The notes: generated by a model from the letters alone, not told the origin. Positions 8,215 through 18,400 are shown, counted from the first letter of the stretch. The stretch is 64,000 nucleotides of DNA from Archangium violaceum (GCF_016887565.1 NZ_CP069396.1:248001-312000); one strand, 5' to 3'. Numbers and translations are program-made.

Positions 8215-8967
8215 ATGCTGCTCAAGGACAAGGTCATCATCGTCACCGGCGCCACGTCTGGCATTGGAGCCGCCACCGCCGTGGAGGCGGCCCGGCAGGG
8301 TGCCCGGGTCGTGCTCGCCGGCCGCCGCGCCGACAGGGGCGAGGAGCTGGTGGGGCAGATCCGCGCCAGCGGAGGCCAGGCGCTCTTCGTGCGCACGGAC
8401 GTCTCGCAGGAGTCGGAGATCGAGGCGCTCGTCGCGCGCACCGTCCGCGAGTACGGCAGGCTGGATGGTGCCTTCAACAACGCCGGCATCCCCGGCCCGC
8501 TCGGCAAGCTCGCGGACCTCCCGGCGGCCGAGTACCGCCAGCTGATGACGGTCAACCTGGACTCCGCCCTGCTGTGCATGCGTTGCGAAATCCAGGCGAT
8601 GAAGAAGACCGGGGGTGGCTCCATCGTCAACTGCGCCTCCATCCTCGGGCTCGTCGCCGGTTCCGGCTTCGGGGCCTACACGACGGCCAAGCATGGATTG
8701 CTGGGCATGACCAAGGCCGCGGCCCTGGACTACGCGACGGAGGGCATCCGGGTGAACGCCGTGATGCCCGGCCCGATCGAGACGGAGATCTGGAGCCACA
8801 TCCAGCAGGGCGAGCCGGTCCGCCAGGCCTTCGTCGACGGCGTGCCGATGCAGCGCGCGGCCCGCTCGGAGGAGGTGGCGAAGCCGGTGCTGTTCCTGCT
8901 GTCCGACTGGTCGTCGTACATCACCGGCACGGCGCTCGTCATCGACGGCGGCTACACGGCCCGGTAG
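8215..8967 (+). CDS. SDR family oxidoreductase
   Basis: A 250-residue classical short-chain dehydrogenase/reductase. The cofactor motif TGATSGIG is at 11-18, NNAG at 88-91 and the catalytic Ser142-Tyr155-Lys159 are all in place, with the C-terminal DGGYTAR typical of 3-oxoacyl-ACP-reductase-like proteins. An Arg-rich segment after beta-2 (AGRRADRG) suggests NADP(H). The substrate cannot be told. The start at 8215 follows GGGGGA. It stands alone between the M4 peptidase, whose terminator hairpin precedes it, and the convergent WRRTWD-repeat gene whose stop is only 15 bases away. Confidence 0.9.
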   Translation: MLLKDKVIIVTGATSGIGAATAVEAARQGARVVLAGRRADRGEELVGQIRASGGQALFVRTDVSQESEIEALVARTVREYGRLDGAFNNAGIPGPLGKLADLPAAEYRQLMTVNLDSALLCMRCEIQAMKKTGGGSIVNCASILGLVAGSGFGAYTTAKHGLLGMTKAAALDYATEGIRVNAVMPGPIETEIWSHIQQGEPVRQAFVDGVPMQRAARSEEVAKPVLFLLSDWSSYITGTALVIDGGYTAR

Positions 8968-8982
8968 GGCTCCAGGGCGCTC

Positions 8983-9993
8983 CTACCGCTCGTAGAAGAG
9001 CAGGCCCGGGTCGAGGATGGGCCCGGAGCCTGCCAGGGTGCCGAACACGATGGCATCCCAGGTGCGGCGCCAGTTGGTGTACCGCGCCACCTGGGCGATG
9101 CTTCCGCGTCCATCCACCGCGTACAGCTCTCCCTGCCCCACGCTCCGGTCGTAGAACAGCAGGCCGTTGGCGCCGGTGTCGGAGATCCTGCAGGGGATGA
9201 TCATGTCCCAGGTGCGGCGCCAGTTCGTGTGCGCCGCCAGCAGGGCGATGCCTCCTTGCCCATCCACCGCGTACAGCTCTCCGTGGCCCGCGTTCCGGTC
9301 GTAGAACACCAACGTGGTGCGATTGGCGTCGCTGGTGGACTGGGTGAAGGGGACGATCAGGTCCCAGGTGCGGCGCCAGTTGGTGTGACTCGCCACCCGG
9401 GAGATGCGTCCCTGTCCATCCGTCGCGTAGAACTCGCCGTGGCCCGCGGCCCGGTCGTAGAAGAGGATCGAGTCGAAGGCCAGCGGGGCGTCGGGAGCCA
9501 CGTCCAGGGGGAGGATGGGAAGGATGGCGTTCCAGGTGCGGCGCCAGTTGGTGAACCGCGCGACCCGGAAGATGTCCCCCTCATCGCCCGTTCCATAGAG
9601 CTCTCCCAGCCCCTCCTCCCGATCGTAGAAGAGCAGCGAGTCACCCTTGCTGGCCTCCAGGAAATTGCTCGGGACGATGAGATCCCACCCACGGCGCCAG
9701 TCGGTGTGTCGCTTCAGGAGCTGGGGCTCGCCCCCTTCCCCGCTCGGCAGGTAGAACTCCCCCACGCCCGCCGTGCCGTCATAGAAGAGAAGGTTCGTGG
9801 CTTCCGTGAACTCCAGAAAGGCGCCCGGGATGATCATGTCCCACGTGCTCCGCACGTCGCGCTGGGTGTACGCGCGCTCGAGCTTGCCGGCCAGGAAGGT
9901 GTAGCCCTCGAGCTCTCCGTCGAAACGGATATCCGGGGCCCTGGCATCGGACAGCTCCTGCGTGGATGGGGCCTGCTGTGTCTCGGTCGACAT
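8983..9993 (-). CDS. six-repeat WRRTWD/LLFYDR protein, predicted propeller
   Basis: A 336-residue protein made almost wholly of six repeats of about 50 residues. Each contains TNWRRTWDxIIP, then LLFYDRxxGxGEFYAxDGQG, then a hydrophobic strand. The repetition shows at DNA level too (GGCGCCAGTTGGTG near 9068, 9221, 9376 and 9545). The pattern suggests a small beta-propeller with lectin-like surface, but no function is assignable. There is no signal peptide or double-glycine leader; the N-terminus is MSTETQQAPSTQELS. The start at 9993 has GGAG seven bases upstream. It is the last gene of the exporter operon, 157 bases behind the C39 ABC transporter, so it may be a cargo, an accessory or an immunity factor. 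It could also be independently transcribed. Confidence 0.8.
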   Translation of the reverse strand: MSTETQQAPSTQELSDARAPDIRFDGELEGYTFLAGKLERAYTQRDVRSTWDMIIPGAFLEFTEATNLLFYDGTAGVGEFYLPSGEGGEPQLLKRHTDWRRGWDLIVPSNFLEASKGDSLLFYDREEGLGELYGTGDEGDIFRVARFTNWRRTWNAILPILPLDVAPDAPLAFDSILFYDRAAGHGEFYATDGQGRISRVASHTNWRRTWDLIVPFTQSTSDANRTTLVFYDRNAGHGELYAVDGQGGIALLAAHTNWRRTWDMIIPCRISDTGANGLLFYDRSVGQGELYAVDGRGSIAQVARYTNWRRTWDAIVFGTLAGSGPILDPGLLFYER

Positions 9994-10150
9994 GATTGTC
10001 TCCAGGTGTTGGAAGCGCACTGCGCTGGAGATTGAGTGGGCTGGCAGATGATGTGAGCCGCGCGGTCCAATGGCAGGCGGGCGGGCGAGGCCGTGCTCGC
10101 CCTCTTCCACGGTGGACCCTCCGAGACTTCATCACCCGCGAGGGAGTTCC

Positions 10151-12376
10151 TCAGCCCGCCTTGTCGTGCTTCAGCTCGGAGCCGGGGGCGTGCACCAGCG
10201 TGGCGTAGAAGCCTCCCCGCCGCATCAACTCCTCGTGCGTGCCGGACTCCACCACCTGCCCGGCGTCCATCACCAGGATGAGGTCCGCCGCCTGCACCGT
10301 GCTCAACCGGTGTGCGATGACCACCCGGGTGCAGCGCAGCTCCGCCAGCGCGTCCTGCACCCGCCGCTCGGTGACGGTGTCCAGCGCGTTGGTTGCCTCG
10401 TCCAGCAGCAGCACCGCGGGCTTCATCGCCAGCGCCCTCGCCAGGGCCAGTCTCTGCCGCTGGCCTCCCGAGATGGCTCCGCCCATGTCCGACAGCAGCG
10501 TCTCGTAGCCCATGGGCATTCCCATGATGTCCTGGTGCACCTGCGCCAACTGCGCCGCCCGCTCCACCTCCTCGAGCGTCAGCGACGGGTCCGCCAGCGC
10601 GATGTTGCTGCGGATGCTGCCGCGGAAGAGCGCCGGATTCTGCATGACGATGCCCAGCTGCCGCCGGACCGCGCGCAGGTCCAACGAGGCCAGGTCCACC
10701 CCGTCGTAGAGGACCCGGCCCGAGCTGGGCAGGTACATGCCCACCAGCAGCTGCGCCAGCGTCGTCTTCCCCGCTCCGGAGCGGCCCACGATGGCCACGA
10801 ACTGCCCGGGCGGGATGTCCACCGTCACGTCCTTCACCACCAGCGCGCCCTGGGCGGAGTAGCGGAAGGACACCTGCTCCAGCTTGATGCCACCGCGCAG
10901 CGTGTGCGGCGGCCGGGGCTCTCCCCGGGGCTGCTCGGGAGGGCTGTCCAGGATGTCTCCCAGCCGCTCCATGTACCCGCCCAGCAGCTGCAGCTGGTTG
11001 GCGGTGCCCACCAGCGTGGCCAGGGACGTGAGGAAGCCCGCGGCCAGGGCGCTCAGCGCCAGCATGGTGCCCAGCGACAGCTGGCCCTGGAGCACCAGCG
11101 AGGCTCCCACGCACAGGATGACGAGCGGCGAGGCCAGCCTCAGCGCGTTGCCGGCCGACTCGGTGAGCGCGTTGAGACGGCCCCGATCCAGCGAGCTGTT
11201 GAGCACGTCCACGTAGAGGTTGGACCAGTGCTCCACCGAGCGGGGCTCCACGCCCAGGGCCTTGAGCGTCGGCATCCCCGTGAGCATCTCCAGCAGGTAG
11301 CTCTGCGAGGTGGCTTCCGCCTCGAGGTTGCGCGCCAGCAGCTCGCGCTGCTTCGCCATGGGCACCACGAACACCAGCACCTGCACCACCGCCAGTCCCA
11401 GCGAGAGCAGTCCCAGCGCCGGGCTGAGCACCATCAACAGCACCAGGTAGCCGCACACCATCACGCCATCGAGCAGTCCGGAGAGCGCTCCCGTGGTGAG
11501 CATCTCGCGGATGGTGCTGTGGCTGTTGACGCGGCCCATCAGGTCGCCCGCCGAGCGCAGCTGGAAGAAGGAGAGCGGCAGGTCCACCATGTAGTCCAGG
11601 AAGCGCAGTGTCATGCGCGCGTCCAGCCACGTGCGCAGGTGCAGCAGCAGGTGCGCGCGCACCAGCGTGACCAGGAACTGGAAGACGGTGAGCGACACCA
11701 GCCCCGCGCCCACCACCATCAACAGCCGTGAATCCCCTCGGGGGATGATGCTGTCCACCACCGCCCCGGTGAGCGATGGCACCGCGAGCGCGAAGAACTG
11801 CAGCGCGGCGGACACCAGCGCGACGCGCGCCAGCAGCGGCCACTGCTGCACCACCTGGCGCACGTAGCGCCCCGCCGGGCTGGTCCGCGTGCCGCCCTTC
11901 TCGAAGCCCTCGCCCGGCTCGAACAGCACGGCCACGCCCGTGAAGGAGCGCGCGAAGGACTCCAGGGGGATGTGGCGCCGCCCCAGCCCTGGATCCAACA
12001 GGTCCACCCCGCCGTCGCGCACCGCCTCGAAGACGACGAAGTGCTTGAACTCCCAGTGGAGGATGGCGCCGGGCTCGAGCAGCTCCACCTCGTTCAGCTC
12101 CACCTTCACCCCGCGCCCGTGCAGGCCGTAGGCCCGGCCCGCGCGCAGCACGTCCAGCGCCGTCGTCCCGTCCCGGCCCACCCCCATCGTGCCGCGCAGC
12201 TCGTCCAGGCTCACCCGGCGGCCGTGATACGCCAGCACCATGGACAGGCAGGCCGCGCCGCACTCGGTCGCCGCCAGCTGCCGCACCAGCGGAATGCGCC
12301 GCTTGCGCCCGCTCCTCCCCAGCTGGAGCAGGGCGGGAAACCTGTCGAAGAAGCCTCGGGGGTTTTCTTCACTCAC
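10151..12376 (-). CDS. C39-peptidase ABC exporter (double-glycine peptide transporter)
   Basis: A 741-residue peptidase-containing ABC transporter. The N-terminal C39 peptidase has the catalytic triad Cys39 (ATECGAAC), His112 (FKHFVVF) and Asp128 (LLDPG), with Gln33 for the oxyanion hole. A six-helix membrane domain spans about 170-450. The ATPase has Walker A GRSGAGKTT at 531-539, signature ISGGQ at 635-639 and Walker B VLLLDE at 655-660. Such proteins cut leaders after GG and export the cargo across the inner membrane with an HlyD adaptor. It starts at GTG 12376, overlapping the HlyD gene by eight bases. The precursor at 2268 carries a fitting leader motif and is the likely substrate, by inference. 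Confidence 0.93.
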   Translation of the reverse strand: MSEENPRGFFDRFPALLQLGRSGRKRRIPLVRQLAATECGAACLSMVLAYHGRRVSLDELRGTMGVGRDGTTALDVLRAGRAYGLHGRGVKVELNEVELLEPGAILHWEFKHFVVFEAVRDGGVDLLDPGLGRRHIPLESFARSFTGVAVLFEPGEGFEKGGTRTSPAGRYVRQVVQQWPLLARVALVSAALQFFALAVPSLTGAVVDSIIPRGDSRLLMVVGAGLVSLTVFQFLVTLVRAHLLLHLRTWLDARMTLRFLDYMVDLPLSFFQLRSAGDLMGRVNSHSTIREMLTTGALSGLLDGVMVCGYLVLLMVLSPALGLLSLGLAVVQVLVFVVPMAKQRELLARNLEAEATSQSYLLEMLTGMPTLKALGVEPRSVEHWSNLYVDVLNSSLDRGRLNALTESAGNALRLASPLVILCVGASLVLQGQLSLGTMLALSALAAGFLTSLATLVGTANQLQLLGGYMERLGDILDSPPEQPRGEPRPPHTLRGGIKLEQVSFRYSAQGALVVKDVTVDIPPGQFVAIVGRSGAGKTTLAQLLVGMYLPSSGRVLYDGVDLASLDLRAVRRQLGIVMQNPALFRGSIRSNIALADPSLTLEEVERAAQLAQVHQDIMGMPMGYETLLSDMGGAISGGQRQRLALARALAMKPAVLLLDEATNALDTVTERRVQDALAELRCTRVVIAHRLSTVQAADLILVMDAGQVVESGTHEELMRRGGFYATLVHAPGSELKHDKAG

Positions 12377-13367
12377 GGGAAGGCCACAACGGCTTGAGGA
12401 CGGGGAAGAGCGCCACCAGCGCGCCGCGCGTACCCACTCGCGCCCGCGCCGTGCCGGTCATCCCGTCGTGGTAACGGTAGGTGCGTCCCTCGCTGGAGAA
12501 CTCGCGCGAGGGCAGTTGCGCCCGGACGAGCACCAGCGAACCCTGCTGCAAGGACACCACGTCCCCTCGCGCCTGGCCCAGGTAGCGCCGCACCTCGGTG
12601 GGGCCCACCAGCTCGTCCGCCATCTCCGAGATGGTCAGGTCCACGTACTCGTAGGGGAAGCCGTGCAGCTCCAGGCGCACGGCGCCTCCCACGCGCAGCA
12701 TCGGGCGGGAATAGCCCGGCAGCAGCACCGTCACCGAGACGGGAGCCGCGTCCCGGCGCAGCGACAGCAGCACATCGCCCGGGCCCACCGCCTGTCCCGG
12801 GCGGACGCGGATGTCACCCACCACGCCGTCGGTGGGGGCCCGGAGCGAGCGCTCGTCGAGGCGGGCCTGGGCCAGCGCCAGCTGCGCCCGCAGGGAGGTG
12901 AGCGTCTGGCGCGCGCTCTCGTCGGTGAGATCCAACATGCGCCGGACGAGCTGTGCGTCCAGCTCGCGCTGGAGCCGATCGCGCTCGGCGAGCTCCTGCG
13001 CGGGGTAGAGGCGCAGCAGGACGCGGCCCGCCGTCACGCGCTGCCCGGGGCGCACGTCCACGTTCGTGACGATGCCCGAGGCCGTCGCGGTGAGGTCCTG
13101 CCCGCCCTCCACCTGGACGAAGGCGGGCCCCTCGGCGTACTCGTCGATGGAGGCCAGGACGAGGCCCAGCACGCCCGCGGCCAGCGCCCCGGTGAGCACC
13201 CAGAAGCTCGCGCGCAACCAGACGGGCGTGAGCGTCAGCAGGTTGCCCTGGGCGGCTCCGGCGGCATGCTCCTCGAGTGCCTGGCGTCGGAAGATGGATT
13301 CAGGCCCTGCCGGCAACGCCCCGACCTCCCCGGCGCGTCCGCCGCGCTGGTGAATGGCAATTACCAC
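12369..13367 (-). CDS. HlyD-family periplasmic adaptor of the C39 exporter
   Basis: A 332-residue membrane fusion protein. A cytoplasmic N-terminus is followed by one membrane helix at about 52-72 (SFWVLTGALAAGVLGLVLA). Two lipoyl half-motifs (ATASGIVTNVDVRPGQRVTAG and LRAPTDGVVGDIRVRPGQAV) flank a short coiled coil, and a beta-barrel region follows. It couples the ABC transporter to an outer-membrane channel. The start is GTG at 13367, 24 bases after the stop of the preceding adaptor; the ribosome site is weak, and translational coupling is likely. The stop overlaps the start of the ABC gene. No TolC homologue is present in the window. Confidence 0.88.
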   Translation of the reverse strand: MVIAIHQRGGRAGEVGALPAGPESIFRRQALEEHAAGAAQGNLLTLTPVWLRASFWVLTGALAAGVLGLVLASIDEYAEGPAFVQVEGGQDLTATASGIVTNVDVRPGQRVTAGRVLLRLYPAQELAERDRLQRELDAQLVRRMLDLTDESARQTLTSLRAQLALAQARLDERSLRAPTDGVVGDIRVRPGQAVGPGDVLLSLRRDAAPVSVTVLLPGYSRPMLRVGGAVRLELHGFPYEYVDLTISEMADELVGPTEVRRYLGQARGDVVSLQQGSLVLVRAQLPSREFSSEGRTYRYHDGMTGTARARVGTRGALVALFPVLKPLWPSRE

Positions 13368-13391
13368 ACCGGTTCCGCTGGGAGGAGCGGC

Positions 13392-14363
13392 TCATGGGGT
13401 CTCACCCACCCGCGTCGTCCGAGGCCCGCCGAGCGCCACGCGCACGGTGGTGCCGCCGAAGACGCGCGCGGCCCCGGCGTCGGGCGTGAGGGTGGCCAGG
13501 GCGAAGACCTGCTGGGAGGCCGCGTCGACCTCGGGGGCCACGCTCTCCACGGTGGCCTGGAGCAGCCGGCCGGTGGCCTCGACGGACACCTGGACGGGAG
13601 CGCCCGGGGCGAGCCGCGCGGCCACCTGCTCGGGGACGGCGAAGCGCACGCGCAGTACGTCGGCGCTGAGCAGCCGCAGCACGGGCGTGCCCTTGGCGAG
13701 CCGGGTTCCAGGGCTCACATAGCGCGCGGCCACCATGGCGTCGAAGGGCGCGCGCAGCCGGCCTTCCTCCAGTTGGGAGCGCAGCTGCGTCACCCGCGCC
13801 TGCTGCTCCTGTTGGCGTGCCTCGGCCGCCACCAGGCGCGCCTCGGCTCCGCGCTTCTGGTACTCGGCGATGGAGAGCTCCTCCGCCGACAGGGCCGCCT
13901 CCTTGGTGGCCTGGCGCCGCGCCAGACGCTCCCTGGCCTCCTCGACCTCCAGGGCGATGCTCTCCCGCTGGGCGATCGTCACCTGCAGCGCGGCCTCGGC
14001 GGCCAGGAGCTCCTGCTGCGTCTCCCGGGCGTCCAGGGCCGCCACCACGCTGCCTCGGTTGATCCGCTCACCCACCTGGCAGCAGACGGAGGCCAGCCGC
14101 CCTTCCACTCCGGCGGTGAGCTCCACCACCTCGCCGTGGAGGACCACGCCGAGGAACTGCTCTCCCGGCTCCGCCGCGTCCGAGCCGGGCCCCCGTGAGG
14201 CCTCGGGTACCGGAGCCGTGCTGGAGGGCGATGGAGCCTGGGCGCCACGGTTGGCCAGGACGACGCCCAGCCCACTCAGCCCCAGCAGCCCGGCGATGAG
14301 CCATGTGCTCGGAGGAATCCGCCGCCTGCCCCGTCCGCCTGTCATTCCAGAGTGCTCGTCCAT
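13392..14363 (-). CDS. second HlyD/efflux adaptor-like protein
   Basis: A 323-residue periplasmic adaptor. One membrane helix lies at about 20-38 (TWLIAGLLGLSGLGVVLA), then a Pro/Ser linker. The lipoyl halves VEGRLASVCCQVGERINRGS and APFDAMVAARYVSPGTRLA flank an alpha-helical hairpin of about 80 residues, and a beta-barrel with a C-terminal domain follows. It resembles RND-type adaptors more than the next gene does. It is the first gene of the operon, and two different adaptors with one ABC protein is unusual. The ATG at 14363 lacks a clear ribosome site; the in-frame ATG at 14345 is an alternative. Function in export is known for the family; the pairing is inferred. Confidence 0.85.
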   Translation of the reverse strand: MDEHSGMTGGRGRRRIPPSTWLIAGLLGLSGLGVVLANRGAQAPSPSSTAPVPEASRGPGSDAAEPGEQFLGVVLHGEVVELTAGVEGRLASVCCQVGERINRGSVVAALDARETQQELLAAEAALQVTIAQRESIALEVEEARERLARRQATKEAALSAEELSIAEYQKRGAEARLVAAEARQQEQQARVTQLRSQLEEGRLRAPFDAMVAARYVSPGTRLAKGTPVLRLLSADVLRVRFAVPEQVAARLAPGAPVQVSVEATGRLLQATVESVAPEVDAASQQVFALATLTPDAGAARVFGGTTVRVALGGPRTTRVGETP

Positions 14364-14519
14364 GACGCGTCGTGAAGTGGAGCGCCCAGGGTAGAGGATG
14401 GGCGGGCCGGAGCATAGGCGGACATGGCTGCGTCTCCAGTCCCTGGCGAACGGATGCGACCGCCTGCCTGCTCGTCATCCCGGAGGGAGGAATCCCACCC
14501 CGGCGGACCAGCGTGGGCG

Positions 14520-15455
14520 TCAGCTTCCCTGGAGCGCTCGGGTGAGGGTGATGGCCAGCTGGCTGCGCACCAGCTCGAGGATGTCATTCAGCTCCTCGGC
14601 CTCCACCTTCAGGAGTGATTGCAGTTCCCGCTGGGTCGCGAGCAGCAGCCGCGTTCGGGCGTGCGTCAGCCAGCGTGCCATGGTGATGCGGTGCACGTTG
14701 TACAGCTTGCCCAGCTGCTCCTGGGTGGCTCCTCCCACGAAGTGCAGGCGCAGGATGTTGAGCTCCTGGTCCGTGAGCGTGTCGAGCGCGGCGCGGAAGG
14801 CCCGCTGGAATGCCTCGCGGTACTGGCTCTTGATGAGCTGGAGCTCCGGGCCCGCGCTGTCCGTCCTGAGCCCGGTCGCCAGACGTTCATCCAGCGGAAC
14901 CTCGGCCGAGGCGCCGCGACGCAGGTTGATGGCCGCCCGGAGCGTGACGGCGCGCACCCAGCCCGCCAGCGGGCCCGTGCCCGCGTAGGACGCGATCTTC
15001 GGGCCACTCCGCTCCCGGCGCAGGAAGAGCCGCTCGCGCACGGCCTGCAGCGCCTCGTCGACGAAGGAGGGCGATGGATCCAACCGCCGCAGCGCGGCGC
15101 TCATCTCGGCGCCGAAGCGCTGGTCGAACTCGGCCAGGGCCACGGGGTGGCCCGCGGCGCACCCCAGCGCCAGCACGACGTCCGCGGCGTGGATGGACCG
15201 CAGCGTCCCCAGTGCATCCCCCGCTGGCGTCACCTGACGCAGGAGTGCCTCGAGGAAGTCGTCATCCGTGACCTCGAACCGTGTCCGGGCCTGGGCGCTC
15301 GCTTCGAAGAGCGCGTGGAGCACCGGCCCCAGCTGCTCCTCCTTCTCCAGTGCGCGCGCGGCCGGAGAGGGAAGCAGCGCGAGGGCTCGTGCGCGGAGCT
15401 GTTCCGGAGAGAGGTCGGTCTCGGGAGGAGGGGCAGGCGGCGAGGGTGATGTCAT
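14520..15455 (-). CDS. ECF-like sigma-70 family factor paired with kinase
   Basis: A 311-residue sigma-70-type protein. An N-terminal extension of about 110 residues precedes region 2-like sequence (RRERSGPKIASYAGTGPLAGWVRAVTLRAAINLRR). Region 4 has a clear helix-turn-helix (LTDQELNILRLHFVGGATQEQLGKLYNVHRITMARWL) near 225-275. It is much longer than a minimal ECF factor. It follows, after 21 bases, the gene for a kinase with an N-terminal anti-sigma-type zinc finger, so the two very probably form one signalling unit in which the kinase holds or phosphorylates the sigma factor. The target promoters are unknown. The exporter operon lies just beyond and may be a target, which is speculative. Confidence 0.82.
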   Translation of the reverse strand: MTSPSPPAPPPETDLSPEQLRARALALLPSPAARALEKEEQLGPVLHALFEASAQARTRFEVTDDDFLEALLRQVTPAGDALGTLRSIHAADVVLALGCAAGHPVALAEFDQRFGAEMSAALRRLDPSPSFVDEALQAVRERLFLRRERSGPKIASYAGTGPLAGWVRAVTLRAAINLRRGASAEVPLDERLATGLRTDSAGPELQLIKSQYREAFQRAFRAALDTLTDQELNILRLHFVGGATQEQLGKLYNVHRITMARWLTHARTRLLLATQRELQSLLKVEAEELNDILELVRSQLAITLTRALQGS

Positions 15456-15476
15456 GGAACCGCCCGCAGTCTAGCC

Positions 15477-18400
15477 TCAGGGAGACGCGGGATGGGCACC
15501 GAGCCATGCGTCCGCCTCGGTACGGGCGGCCTCATCCAGCTGGTCTCGCAGTTCGAGAATCCGCTGACGCGCCCGCCCTCTATCCGCGCCGCCGTTCTCC
15601 CACTGGAGCAGCGCCAGACGGAACCGCGTCTCCGCCTGCTCCGGGCCCAGGTTCGCATGCCGCTCGAAGATGGCGAGCGCTCGTTCCAGGGAGGTGCGCG
15701 CCTGGGCGAGCCGCCCCAGTCCGGCCAGTGCCAGGCCCACCTGGTAGTGAGCCGTGGCCACATGGGGATGCTCTCCCGGGAACGAGGCGGTGAAGATCTC
15801 CAGCTCGCGCCGGAAGTGCTCGAGTGCCTCGGTGTACCGCCCCAGCTTCATCAGCGAGATGCCCATCGAGTCCAGCGACACCCCCACCAGCACGTGGCGG
15901 GGGCCGAACTTCGTGGTGCGCAGGGAGAGCGCCTCCTGGTTGACCGCCAGCGCCTCCTCGAATCGCCCGAGGTGCCTGTACACGGAGGCCATGTTCGTGA
16001 GGACATTGGCCAGGGAATCCGAGTCCTGCTCCTTGCTCGCCCGCTCGATGTCCACGGCGCGCTGGAACGCGGTGAGGGCCTGCTCATTGTCTCCCAGCTC
16101 GTTGAGCAGGGCGCCCAGGTTGGCCAGCGTCTGGGCGTAACGGGAGGATTGTTCACCCGACAGGCGGGCGTAGATCCGCAGCGCCCGTTCATACGCCTCG
16201 CGTGCTTCGGGGAGCTGATGTCTGTGTTTGGCGATGATGGCGAGCAGGTTGAGCCCCGTGGCGAGCTTCAGGGTCTCGGGCCCCCAGTACCGCTCGCTCA
16301 ACACCAGGGAGCGATGGATGGCGGTGTAGGCCTCATCCAGGCGCCCCTGCATGTAGCGCGAGGCGGCCAGACCGTACAGGGCTCTGGCCAGGGCGGGCGC
16401 GTCCGGCCCGAGCCGCTGCTCCAGCGCCGTGACGCGCTCCTGGTCCAGCGCGGCCGCCTCGGCGTACTTCCCCTCTCGGTCCGCCAGCCCCGCGCGAGTC
16501 CCCAGCAACTCCGTCTCCAGGAGCAGGTCCCGGTGGCCCAACCGGTCGAGCTTCGCCTGGGCATAGTCGATGCTGCGGTGCGCCTCGGCGAACTCCTTCT
16601 TATCGGTGGCGTAGATCAGGGCCAGCAGCGTCCAGGCTCGCGTGGCGAGCGTGTCCTCGTGCCCTCTCTCCGCTCGGAGCGCCGCCTGGCGGAGCCGCTC
16701 GAGCGCTTGCGGTATCTGCTCATCCAGGCGCAGCAGCTCTCCTTCGAGGAGGAGCACCTCGGCCTGCAGGGGAGGGTAGGCCAGCGCCTCGGAGGCCCGG
16801 GTCAGTGCTTCGGCGCGCGGGAGCGCCTCCTTGAGGTGACCCAGCTCCTTGAGCGTCTCCAGTTCCGCCAGCTGTCCGCGCAGTGTGAGCACCTGCTGCC
16901 GGACGGAGGCATCCTGGGGCAACCCCGGAGCCTCCAGCAGGGCCGCCGCGTTGGCGCACTCGCTCAACGAGGGGAGCGCATGCACGGCGTCCAGCGCCTT
17001 GTCCGCCGTGGCGCGATCGGCGTGCTCCAGCTGACGTGCCAGGGCCGACATGCGTTGCAGCGCGTGCTCCAGACACAGCATGCGGCGATCGAGCAGTTGC
17101 TCGGACTGCTCACCCCGGACGCGAGTGGCCTCGCAGGCCTCGCGGTGCATGGAGGCCCAGTCCGAGGTGTAGCCATCCACGCGCTGGGTGAGCAGTTCCC
17201 AGGTCCGTTCCGCACCGGGAGCCCCGCTGGCCAGCAGCCCGCGGCGCACGTTCTCCCGGGCCGCGGCTCCCCACGCGGACTGGACGCGGGCGGGCCCTCC
17301 GGCACACAGCTGGGCCGAGCGGTACGTCCACTGCGCGAGGCCCGCTCCCAACAACCCCAGCAGCAACACCCCCGCTCCCAGCAGCGCCGCGACGCGCCTG
17401 CGCCTCCGCGCCGGGTCCAGCTCCAGGAGGGCCAGCAGCGCCTCCATGGAAGGGTGGCGCGCCGAGGGCTCGGGCTGGAGCCCGCGCACGAGCGCCGCGT
17501 GGATTCGCGCGGGAATCTGCCGCTGAGCGGGCGCGGCGCGCAGGCGGCCCGCGAGCACTTCCTGTCTCAGCGCGGCGGGCGAGTCGCCGGCGAAGGGGTG
17601 CTCGCCATGGAGCGCCTCCCAGAGCGCCACGCAGAAGCTGAATTGATCCGTAGAGGGGCCCGTGGCCGCTCCCAACCACTGCTCGGGCGCCATGTAGCGG
17701 GGGGTGCCGGCCTGGGCGCCCGACAAGCTCGAGGGCTGGGCCTCCGTGCGCACCTGTCCCGCTTCGGCTCCGGGGAGCGTGTCCGGTGTGACTTCCGTCA
17801 CTCGCGCCAGGCCGAAGTCGGTGACGCGCACCCGGCCCTCGCGCCCGAGGAGCACGTTGTCGGGCTTGAAGTCGCGGTGGACGAGCCCCACCGCGTGGGC
17901 GGCGGCGAGCCCCCGGCCCGCCTCCGCGAAGCAGTGCAACACCCGCCGCCAGTCGTGGGAAGCGGCCGACAGCCACGTCCCGAGCGTCTGCCCGTCCACC
18001 AACTCCATGGCGACGAATACCTGCTCGCCCTCGGTGCCCACGTCGTAGACGGTGACGACGTTGGGATGGGACAGCCGGGCCAGCGCGCGGGCCTCGCGTT
18101 GCAGTCGGAGCCGTCCCTCGGGAGAAGAGGCGCCATGAGGGCCGTGGGGCGACAGCAGCTTGAGCGCGACCTTGCGGTCGAGCTCCGGGTCATACGCCGA
18201 ATACACCACACCCATGCCACCGATGCCGATGGGGTCGAGCACCAGGTAGCGCCCCATGGCCGTGCCGCGGGACAGCACGGGCGCGGGTTGGGGCGGTGAC
18301 GAGACGCTGGCCGCGGGGCCGTTCTCCGCGACCAGTGCCGACACCACCTCGAAGCACACGCTGCATCGAGCCAGGTGTGCTTCGAGCGCCGAGCGCTCCG

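Noticed and set aside
15492-18299. 935-codon plus-strand frame opposite the kinase gene
   Set aside because: It mirrors the TPR kinase on the minus strand, which has clear motifs; the plus frame has none.
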